Made by a program: the position numbers and the translations under genes | The notes under the pieces: generated by a model | The model's input: the letters and a program-made list of their open reading frames with translations, nothing else | What the model was told of the DNA's origin: nothing | Database searches by the model: none | Source: Fidelibacterota bacterium | GTDB taxonomy: Bacteria; Fidelibacterota; UBA8477; JABMPR01 | NCBI GenBank assembly: GCA_013202495.1 | Contig: JABMQQ010000001.1 | Location: forward strand, 1-64,000 | Length of the DNA stretch: 64,000 nucleotides | Reading direction: 5' to 3' | Shown: positions 38,001 through 44,813 of the stretch, piece by piece | Layout of the letters: each line of letters opens with the position of its first letter | Position numbering within the stretch: the first letter of the stretch is position 1

Positions 38001-38180
38001 AACTTCTTCAGGGGAGGCTCCGGGATAGGTTGTCATGATATTAATGACACCTAGATCGATCTGGGGCATCAGGGTTGATCTGAGGGAACTAAAGCCAAGC
38101 AATCCCAGGAAAACCAGGAGTAGAATGATGACATTCCCCGCGACGGAGTATTTGATAAAATATTGGATGAGTGATTTCAT
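35028..38180 (-). CDS. RND multidrug-type efflux pump, AcrB/MexB-like inner-membrane permease
   Basis: This 1050-residue protein has the classic twelve-helix RND plan: N-terminal helix (VIILLLVFLGLLGF), two large periplasmic loops and two groups of helices. The proton-relay aspartates in helix 4 are present (GILVDDGIVIAENI). The sequence is closest to the hydrophobe/amphiphile (HAE) class and lacks the heavy-metal-class GDG signature seen in the second RND gene at 52418. The gene lies 9 bp after the membrane fusion protein gene and 2 bp before the TolC gene, so the three form one tripartite pump operon. Confidence 0.93.
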   Translation of the reverse strand: MKSLIQYFIKYSVAGNVIILLLVFLGLLGFSSLRSTLMPQIDLGVINIMTTYPGASPEEVEQGVVLKIEENIQGISGIKKITSTSMENIGTVTVEIISGSDPDLILQEIKNAVDGISSFPSGIEPPRTAKWEFRSEAVEFMINGDVDLRELKAAALRIEDDLLAMDGISKIELKGYPDEEIEIAFRESDLEAYGLTMAEAVGMIRKANIDLTGGTIRGETEDLSIRTRQKRYYASEMQDIVLRTLADGTLLYVADVAEITEKWAENLDGVYVNGKPAVLVSVNYTSSEDVIETATMVKTYIANFNENNDVLEAQVLRNAATSIESMQSILLNNGMVGFFLVLLFLSLALNPRMAIWVAISIPLSFLGMFGLAALMDITLNRISLFGMILVIGILVDDGIVIAENIYQHHEKGKRRIRAAIDGALEVLPAVFSAILTTMVAFSAFLLIEGTFGQFFREMAFVVMAALLISLIEGALILPAHIAHSRALAGDRKPTKLEVKANAAIAWMRESLYAPLYRYSLQHRGMVMAVVTGLFLITIGGVGGGIIQMGGSSFDNQNQSTVDIQMPPGTPANVTMEILDKLEANGVLVGEKFSENEGKEVVTSVVKRISSSDAGSVTINFLDTRERDFLSTEFSNAWRKAVGQVPEVERINYVESSQFGKAVSISLLSDNIQNLNLAVEEFKIELNQLAGLKNVIDDNQQGMREIEIQLKDHAYSLGLDIQTVMNQVRSGFYGSEVQRINRGTEEVKIWVRYSSTDRSSIGDLEEMKIRTSQGQAFQLKSIADLNYTSSLSKIRHLNGQRQVTVEADALNKKVDLTQLKTEVVDVILAPILAKYPDINYSIGGHGERKAEAQASMIDIIPMILVLLFAVIAFTFRSFGQTAILMSLIPLGFIGIGWGHAIHDTPLDMPSYFGVLALIGILVNDSIVFIGTVNRNLKEGIAYMDALLKAGISRFRPILLTSLTTIAGLAPLILSNNPDAQMTVPMAISVAYGLIISTFSTLLILPVLLSFANDMKRYKVKLTTGTLPSREAVEAAVLELDIDNQLAAEGQV

Positions 38181-38189
38181 GATAATTCC

Positions 38190-39341
38190 TTAGCCAGCCA
38201 GGTCCGATATAGATTTAGAGTTGTCTGAACTTGCTTCAGCCACTCGAACGACGGTCCCATTTTGTAAATTCTGAGTTCTCAAAGAGATGATGGTACCATC
38301 TTCAAGACCAGAAACAACTGCCTCTTCACCTCGGGTGGAAACCACATTGACATCGAGACGATTAATTTTGCCCTCTAGAACCTCAAGTATGGTATCATTT
38401 GATTCCAGGAGTTTACGAGGTAGAATGACGGCCTTCAGTGATGAGCTTGTTAGAATCTCACCCTTGAGATACATGCCTTCCCGCAATTCAGCTCCAGAAA
38501 CGGTGATAAAGACCTTTACCATTTGACTGTTGACGTCAAGACCATCACTGATACGACTGACTGTGCCTGTCAATTCTGTCTCAGAAGCGCCACTATGTAA
38601 AAATACCTGATCACCTACGGAAATGTACTTGATCTCATTGATTCCCACGGTGGCTTCTAAATCGTAAAGACCTGGATTGAGAAAAACACCTAAGGTTTGA
38701 CCATTGCGAACCAGGTTGCCTGGTTTGATATAGCTTTCTGTCACACTTCCATCAAAGGGTGCTCTGATGGTGTATTTGGCTAGACGGGATTCAGAAGCTT
38801 TAATGTCATAGTAGGTTTTGGCAATGCCTTTGTTGGCCACAAAATAGCTTTCACGCTCGTTGAGAGGCTCGGGGAGGGTCTTGGTATCCCCATTGATATC
38901 AAATGCCTGCAAATAGGTTTCCCAGTTGACATAGCTCTCTGGATAATCAAATTTCAATTCAGGTAGTAAAGCTGCAACTGCTGTCATGAGATTGCTGCGT
39001 TGTGCTTTAAGGTTTAATTCTGATTCTTCACTGTTAATTCGCAGCATGACATCACCTCTGTCATATTCATATCCTGTCAGAAAATCATTTTCAGATTGTA
39101 GTAGAATGCCAGATACCTCAGCAAAGAGGGTAATCTTTTCTTGAGCACTGATTTTTCCCATGACTGGCACGGTAATCTGGATATCGGAGTTTACAATATC
39201 CTGGGTGGCGACCACGATGCGTGTGTCTTCTTGAGCCTTACGCTCAGGTGTGCTTTTCATACTCATGAGTAGAAACATTATGGCAAATGAGCCTACCAGA
39301 ATTGCAATTAGGCTCAGTGTATTTCTAGTTGTACTTTTCAT
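38190..39341 (-). CDS. Membrane fusion protein (HlyD/AcrA family) of RND operon 1
   Basis: This protein of about 383 residues is the periplasmic adaptor linking pump and TolC. The start at 39341 is preferred because GGAG lies a few bases upstream of it; an in-frame ATG at 39377 would add 12 residues but has no ribosome site. It has one N-terminal membrane anchor (LIAILVGSFAIMFLLMSM), a lipoyl half-motif before the hairpin (VSGILLQSENDFLTGYEYDRGD), a second half (YTIRAPFDGSVTESYIKPG) and beta-barrel domains. It is the first gene of the operon. The LytS gene starts in the opposite direction about 180-235 bp away, making its regulatory pair a candidate controller of the pump. Confidence 0.9.
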   Translation of the reverse strand: MKSTTRNTLSLIAILVGSFAIMFLLMSMKSTPERKAQEDTRIVVATQDIVNSDIQITVPVMGKISAQEKITLFAEVSGILLQSENDFLTGYEYDRGDVMLRINSEESELNLKAQRSNLMTAVAALLPELKFDYPESYVNWETYLQAFDINGDTKTLPEPLNERESYFVANKGIAKTYYDIKASESRLAKYTIRAPFDGSVTESYIKPGNLVRNGQTLGVFLNPGLYDLEATVGINEIKYISVGDQVFLHSGASETELTGTVSRISDGLDVNSQMVKVFITVSGAELREGMYLKGEILTSSSLKAVILPRKLLESNDTILEVLEGKINRLDVNVVSTRGEEAVVSGLEDGTIISLRTQNLQNGTVVRVAEASSDNSKSISDLAG

Positions 39342-39576
39342 CTTTTGCTTCTCCATTTGTTTGGTCGTCTTTTCCATTGCGGGGTGAACCTAGAACAATG
39401 TCAAGTTCATTTAGGTTGATATTCGATGAAGGCTGTTTCTGTACGACAAAAGCATAAAAAGGCAGGATATCCACCATTATGATCGTTCGTCGTGGGAACG
39501 CGGGGGTTGGTCGTGTGAAGTGTGGGAGACCTCGAAAGTTGGGGCTGAAGTGGGTGCTAAAACCTATATTCTCGCC

Positions 39577-40674
39577 ATGATAAATCGAATGAAGCTTAAA
39601 GACAGCCGTATTGCCCAGCACCTGCTATTCTGGGGTGCTTATTTTATCTTTCTGTTTCTGATCAGCTTGTTGAGGTCCAATGAAGGTCGGGATGTGAGCT
39701 TTCATCTTCCATTTGAACTGTTGCAGGTAACGGTTATGATTTCTGTCGTTTACGTCAACCTACAAGTATTGATTCCCAGATTTTTTGCAAAGCGCAAATT
39801 CTTTTTATATGGTCTCATTATGATTATCGTCGTGCTGGTAAATGGAGGCATACTCGTTTCTTTTATACGATTATTCCCCGATTTTAGCCCGCCCTTTATA
39901 TTGAAGGATAGACCTTCCTATATGTTTGTCGTACCCATGGCTTTTATGCAGTTGTCACTGGTAGCCGTGACATCTGCCTTGCATTTCATGCGTGACAATT
40001 TGCGACTCCAACAGGAAGCTCTTTCAGTTAAGGATCTTGAAAGTCGTCAATTAAAAGCTGAGCTTGATTCATTGAAGGCACAGGTTAACCCCCACTTCTT
40101 GTTCAATTCTTTGAATAATATCTATTCACATAGTCTGTTAGAATCTCCACAGACCCCAGAACTTATACTTAAGCTTTCTGGTCTATTGAACTATATCATT
40201 TACGAATGTCAGGATGAGCAGGTTCGCCTGGAAAAAGAAATGGAATTTATATCCAATTATATTGCTCTGGAGAGAGTCCGCATCGATGAGTCAGTGCAGG
40301 TAGATTTAAAGGTAGATGTCTCTGATATGTCTTTGATGATAGCCCCACTGCTTTTTGTCCCTTTGATTGAGAACGCTTTCAAACATGGGGTAAATATTTC
40401 AAGCGCACAACCCTTTATCGATATCCAGATCAAAGAGGATAAAGGTGAACTCCATTTCACATGTACAAACCTTCGGGACAACTATGACGAGGAAGAAAAG
40501 CACGCGGGGAGTGTGGAGAGTGTAGGGAGTGTGGGGAGTGTTGGTGGTATTGGTTTGGAAAACGTCCGTAAGCGGCTTGATCTTATATATCCAGGTAAAC
40601 ATCAATTTGAGATCAAAGATGATGGGACTCAATTTTCTGTTGAACTAAGGATTACAGTGGGAGAGGGGTCGTGA
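39577..40674 (+). CDS. LytS/YehU-type sensor histidine kinase
   Basis: This protein has about 365 residues; ATG 39577 is chosen, and a GTG at 39520 would add 19 residues, neither having a good ribosome site. Four N-terminal membrane helices (about 15-140) are followed by a His_kinase (PF06580) domain with phospho-acceptor H173 in QVNPHFLFNSLNNIYSHS, then HATPase boxes (PLIENAFKHG, GIGLENVRKRL). Just before the last box lies a low-complexity GSV repeat (about 310-326). The TGA overlaps the ATG of the LytTR regulator, so they form a two-gene unit. It is divergent from the RND efflux operon. Confidence 0.9.
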   Translation: MINRMKLKDSRIAQHLLFWGAYFIFLFLISLLRSNEGRDVSFHLPFELLQVTVMISVVYVNLQVLIPRFFAKRKFFLYGLIMIIVVLVNGGILVSFIRLFPDFSPPFILKDRPSYMFVVPMAFMQLSLVAVTSALHFMRDNLRLQQEALSVKDLESRQLKAELDSLKAQVNPHFLFNSLNNIYSHSLLESPQTPELILKLSGLLNYIIYECQDEQVRLEKEMEFISNYIALERVRIDESVQVDLKVDVSDMSLMIAPLLFVPLIENAFKHGVNISSAQPFIDIQIKEDKGELHFTCTNLRDNYDEEEKHAGSVESVGSVGSVGGIGLENVRKRLDLIYPGKHQFEIKDDGTQFSVELRITVGEGS

Positions 40675-41420
40675 TGAGCTCACCGACTAACATGCGCTGT
40701 CTCATTGTTGATGATGAAGCTCCTGCAAGAGCTGTCATCAAGAAATACCTTTCAGATATACCTGGTATTGAAGTTCTGCGTGAATGCAAAAACGCATTTG
40801 AAGCTAATGAGGCCATTCTCACATTAGATCCTGATCTTATTTTTCTTGATATCAACATGCCCAAATTTACTGGCTTGAAATTGTTGGAAAGTCTCCGGCG
40901 TCCACCCCTGGCCATCATCACAACTGCCTACAGAGAGTATGCCTTAGAAAGTTTTGAACTGGATGTGGTTGACTATCTCCATAAGCCCTTTTCACTTGAG
41001 CGCTTTGTTCAAGCCTTAAATAAGGCTCGGGATCGCATGGGCACTGCTAAGGTTTCCAGAGATGAGGCTCCAGTGTCTCAAGAGGGAGCCAGTCACCCCG
41101 GGAAAGAATTCATCTTCCTCAAAGAAGAGGGCCAGGTCAATCGCGTCGATCTACGCAATATCCTGTATGTTGAGGCAGTGGGAGATTATCTCAGTGTTGT
41201 GACCGGACAGAGCAAGCATCTGTCATATATGTCCATGAAAAAGATGGTGGAATTGCTGCCAGCAGACCGCTTTTGCAGAATTCACAAATCCTTTATTGTA
41301 AGTCTCTCCAAGGTGAACACCATTGACAAGGGGAGAGTTTATATCGGGAAAGAGAGTTTCCCCATAGGTGCCACCTACCGCCCTGTTTTTATGGATCTCA
41401 TTAAAACTCATATGGGCTAA
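40674..41420 (+). CDS. LytTR-family response regulator
   Basis: This is a 248-residue protein. ATG 40674 sits in a TGATG overlap with the kinase gene and behind GGGAGAGGGG; GTG 40671 is an alternative. The receiver domain (1-120) has D13-D14 and phospho-acceptor D59 (IFLDINMPKFTG). A linker (about 125-145) is followed by a LytTR DNA-binding domain (about 147-248, FLKEEGQVNRVDL...RFCRIHKSFIVSL). The last 51 codons are present again, 88 % identical in DNA, at 43750-43902. The adjacent RND operon is a plausible target. Confidence 0.92.
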   Translation: MSSPTNMRCLIVDDEAPARAVIKKYLSDIPGIEVLRECKNAFEANEAILTLDPDLIFLDINMPKFTGLKLLESLRRPPLAIITTAYREYALESFELDVVDYLHKPFSLERFVQALNKARDRMGTAKVSRDEAPVSQEGASHPGKEFIFLKEEGQVNRVDLRNILYVEAVGDYLSVVTGQSKHLSYMSMKKMVELLPADRFCRIHKSFIVSLSKVNTIDKGRVYIGKESFPIGATYRPVFMDLIKTHMG

Positions 41421-41665
41421 TCAAGAGTAACTTCTTTAATTATTAATTGTAGATATTTTGGGATGATATTTTAGATAGCCTCAAACGTCTATGACGATTG
41501 AACTCAAGCTGCTATGAAAATTGCGAGAACCAGTTCTCCAATATCCACTCCACGTGCACATCATCATATTTAACGAATAAAGAAAAGATGATAGGATAAG
41601 TCATGTTTAAGGCTATATAGAGATACATTAATAAAAAACAATAATTTATAGATCATGGGGGCGCA

Positions 41666-43708
41666 ATGTCTTTCACTTTTATCAAAACTCAAAACCTAAT
41701 CATTCTACTGGGATTACTCTCAGCTACTTCGTTTTATTCGTGTGAGGAAAGCCTTGATCCCTCTGATCCTGATTATTTCCTTAATGCTCCCTTCCTTCTT
41801 AGTGCCGAAGCCTTAACAGATTCGCGCATCGAGATTAGTTGGAAAGATAAGGAAGAGGAAACTCGAGAGTTTGTTATCCAGCGGCAGCTACCCCCAGCAT
41901 CTTTTAGCGTGATCGGAATCGTTGATAAAAACATTCTGACCTTCATCGACACTGCATGTGTCGCAGGAATGGAATACAGCTATGTGGTCCAGAGCAAAGT
42001 TGAATCCAATGAGTCTGAATTTTCCAATACCCGGAAAATGGCAACCACTTTTCTTGCACCTGGGCATCTGAACGTCCTGGTCCTAACCGATGAATCTGTT
42101 CGATTAACCTGGAGATATAATTCTGCTTTTGAGACGGGTTTTAAGGTTGAGCGAGATGCAGGAGCTGGATTTATTAATATTGGTACCGTCCCATCAAACA
42201 TAACTGAATTCACTGATACAGGACTAACCCCTGGACACAATTACAACTATAGAATAGCAGCCTATTCAACTATAAACACCAGTACCTGGGCAACTGTTAC
42301 AACAGCCACAGAGTTCCCAGCACCCTCAAATCTTAGAGCAAGTTCAGCAAGTGATATTGCGATCCGCTTAACTTGGGAAGACGATACAGACTTTGAAGAG
42401 GGCTTCAAAATAGAGCGTGATAATGGGAATGGTTTTATCGAGGTCGGGACTGTGGGTGCAGATGAAGTAGAGTACACGGACAGTGGTGTGACTCTCGGTC
42501 AAGCGACTACGTATCGAGTTGCAGGGTATACACAGGAAAACATGAGTCCATGGAACACTGTCACAATGACAACCGTGTTTCCAGCACCCATAAATTTCAG
42601 TGCAAATTCAGTAAGTGATATTGAGATTCACTTAACTTGGAGCGACAGAACAGACTTTGAAGAGGGATTCAAAATAGAACGTGATACCGGTGATGGTTAT
42701 GTCGAGGTGGAGACGGTTAGCGCAGATGTTTTGGAGTTCACGGACAGTGGTCTGACTCTCGGTCAAACTTATGCTTATCGAGTTGCAGGGTATACATCCG
42801 AGAACATTGGTGAATGGACTACAGTCTCAATGGCCACAGTGTTTCCATCTCCCTCAAATCTTATATCAAATTCATTCAGTGAGTTGGAGATCCGATTAAC
42901 CTGGACAGATAACACGGACTTTGAACTTGGGTTCATGATAGAGCGTGATTCTGGCATAGGTTGGGAGCAGATAGCTGTAGTTGAAGCTGACAAAACTGAT
43001 TTCACCGACTTTGTCTCGGTTTTGGAATCCACCCATAGTTACCGCGTTCGTGCGCATAGTGCTTCAAATAACTCGGCATATTCGAATGTAACGACCCGAT
43101 CTGCACTCGCTCCTCTGAGTGATTACGATGGCAACGAATACCAGGTTATTAGAATCGGCGACCAAGTCTGGATGGCAGAAAACTTGAAGGTCACTCATTA
43201 TCGTGATGGTACCGCTATTCCCAATGCAACAGATCTTTCGTGGGGGTTTCTGACAACAGGAGCATACGATATTTACTATAACAATTCTTCAAACGAAGTT
43301 GATACATATGGTGCTCTATACAATTGGTACGCAGCCGCTGATCTTCACAATATCGCACCAGCAGGGTGGCATGTGCCTACAGATTCTGAATGGACTGAGT
43401 TAAATACATTTCTGTCAAATAATGGTCATAATGGGACGCAAGGAGCAGCTCTAAAATCAACCTATGGCTGGAGATGGACAGGAAGTTACGGTGGAACTGA
43501 TGATTACGGCTTCGAAGCACTGCCTGCTGGTTTTCGCATTAGCGAAGGATACTATGGTATGTTGACCGATGCCCGATTCTGGTCTGCTACTGGGAGTAGC
43601 AGTTACGCCGCTGTACTCCTAACGCTGGATTACTCAAATTCAGTTATTACTCGTTATGAAAACTTCGATATGCGTCTAGGAGCTTCTATCCGCTTAGTCC
43701 GGGATTAA
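41666..43708 (+). CDS. FN3-repeat lipoprotein with C-terminal FISUMP domain
   Basis: This 680-residue protein starts behind CATGGGGGCG. The signal peptide ends in a lipobox-like TSFYSC, so it is probably lipid-anchored. Five fibronectin-III-like modules (about 40-480) repeat the pattern PSNL.A.S.SDI.I.LTWEDDTDFEEGFKIERD, each about 90 residues. The C-terminal 200 residues are a Fibrobacter succinogenes major paralogous domain (FISUMP, TIGR02145): DYDGNEYQVIRIGDQVWMAE, GALYNWYAA, PAGWHVPTDSEW, FWSAT and RLVRD. FISUMP domains are surface-exposed and occur in large paralogous sets; their ligand is unknown. The gene is framed by two copies of a LytTR 3' end, suggesting it is an inserted or recombined unit. 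Confidence 0.88.
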   Translation: MSFTFIKTQNLIILLGLLSATSFYSCEESLDPSDPDYFLNAPFLLSAEALTDSRIEISWKDKEEETREFVIQRQLPPASFSVIGIVDKNILTFIDTACVAGMEYSYVVQSKVESNESEFSNTRKMATTFLAPGHLNVLVLTDESVRLTWRYNSAFETGFKVERDAGAGFINIGTVPSNITEFTDTGLTPGHNYNYRIAAYSTINTSTWATVTTATEFPAPSNLRASSASDIAIRLTWEDDTDFEEGFKIERDNGNGFIEVGTVGADEVEYTDSGVTLGQATTYRVAGYTQENMSPWNTVTMTTVFPAPINFSANSVSDIEIHLTWSDRTDFEEGFKIERDTGDGYVEVETVSADVLEFTDSGLTLGQTYAYRVAGYTSENIGEWTTVSMATVFPSPSNLISNSFSELEIRLTWTDNTDFELGFMIERDSGIGWEQIAVVEADKTDFTDFVSVLESTHSYRVRAHSASNNSAYSNVTTRSALAPLSDYDGNEYQVIRIGDQVWMAENLKVTHYRDGTAIPNATDLSWGFLTTGAYDIYYNNSSNEVDTYGALYNWYAAADLHNIAPAGWHVPTDSEWTELNTFLSNNGHNGTQGAALKSTYGWRWTGSYGGTDDYGFEALPAGFRISEGYYGMLTDARFWSATGSSSYAAVLLTLDYSNSVITRYENFDMRLGASIRLVRD

Positions 43709-43734
43709 GCTTTCTCGACAACGAAGTTGGTTAG

Positions 43735-43902
43735 ATGGTGGGATCAGATCGCTTTTGCAGAATTCACAAATCCTTCATTGTAAGTCTCTCCAAGGTAAAC
43801 ACCATTGACAAGGGCAGAGTCTATCTAGGGAAGGAGAGTTTCCCCGTAGGTGCCACCTACCGTCCCAATTTTATGGATATAATCAAGCCCCATATGGGCT
43901 AG
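43735..43902 (+). pseudogene. LytTR response-regulator 3' fragment
   Basis: This stretch of 55 codons encodes the DNA-binding end of a LytTR regulator (DRFCRIHKSFIVSLSKVNTI ... IIKPHMG). It matches the last 51 codons of the gene at 40674-41420 with about 18 differences in 152 bases, of which only five change an amino acid. The excess of silent changes shows that it diverged while still part of a functional gene and was truncated later. An ATG (43735) is in frame, but there is no ribosome site and the receiver domain is missing. It may be a scar of recombination around the FISUMP gene. Confidence 0.85.
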
Positions 43903-44020
43903 ATTTCATTATCTGTCCATAAATTCAATTACAACAGTACTTTACAGCTACCACTCCTCTATTTTTTCAATAGGAGAGATGTATGGTCACAATTAGATTT
44001 AGCCATCAGGAAGGTTAATT

Positions 44021-44674
44021 ATGAATTGTTGTGAGCATTGTGAGGCTACTGAGGGGGTATTTGGAACAGAGAAAGCCAGTCGTGACCTCAAACGATATCT
44101 ACGTAAAGGTGCCGACAAAACAACTGAACTCATGCTGAGAAGTATTCGCGAAGCAAAGCTGAATAATGTCCAATTATTGGACATTGGCGGTGGTATAGGT
44201 GTACTTCACCATGAACTTTTTAAGGATACAATCAATCGAGCAATCCATGTTGATGCCTCAGCAGCTTTTATTGGTACCGCCCGGAAACAAGATCTGGAGC
44301 ACGGGCGAGAGGAACTGGTGGATTACTTCCACGGAGATGTGGTCGATTTGGGAGACAAATTATCTATTTCTCAGATAGTTACTTTAGATCGAGTTATCTG
44401 TTGCTACCCTGATTGGGAGAGTCTCATTCGAGTGACTGCCGAAAAAGCTGAGGGATTATACATATTTAGCATACCCAGGGGTCGTTGGTTTGTAAAAATG
44501 GTTATTGGAATAGAAAACATGATTCGACGGGTCAGGGGAGATGCTTTCAGGGCCTTTGTACATTCATCCCAAAAGCTGGACCTTGTTCTGGGTGAAATGG
44601 GTTTTAAGCGGCTTCGAGTCCAGGGCACACTCAGTTGGGAAGTATTCACCTATTCAAAACAGGTAGGACTATGA
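44021..44674 (+). CDS. Class I SAM-dependent methyltransferase
   Basis: This is a 217-residue cytoplasmic enzyme. The SAM-binding motif I is VQLLDIGGGIGVL (about 51-63), followed by an acidic residue at the end of strand 2 (IHVDASAAF) and a motif II/III region (SQIVTLDRVICCYPDWESL). The N-terminus carries a CCEHCE cysteine cluster of unknown role that could bind metal. The C-terminal helix-strand pair (LDLVLGEMGFKRL) is typical of small-molecule methyltransferases such as BchM/UbiG-like enzymes. The substrate cannot be deduced. It stands alone between the LytTR fragment and the M6 protease, with GGAAGG before its ATG. Confidence 0.85.
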   Translation: MNCCEHCEATEGVFGTEKASRDLKRYLRKGADKTTELMLRSIREAKLNNVQLLDIGGGIGVLHHELFKDTINRAIHVDASAAFIGTARKQDLEHGREELVDYFHGDVVDLGDKLSISQIVTLDRVICCYPDWESLIRVTAEKAEGLYIFSIPRGRWFVKMVIGIENMIRRVRGDAFRAFVHSSQKLDLVLGEMGFKRLRVQGTLSWEVFTYSKQVGL

Positions 44675-44813
44675 TTCTTGAGTTGGGATCATCTTGTAAA
44701 TATTGAAATCTTTGAAACTTATTTGCTCAGACTAGATTTCGTGAGGTAAATTATCATTATTACTATCGATTTTGAGATAGTGATGCAATTGAGATTCGAC
44801 TGAAAAGGTATAT

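Noticed and set aside
39385-39420. AACCTA ... TAGGTT inverted repeat in the RND/LytS divergent region as a LytTR operator
   Set aside because: LytTR regulators bind direct repeats with another consensus. The arms are far apart and the match is weak.
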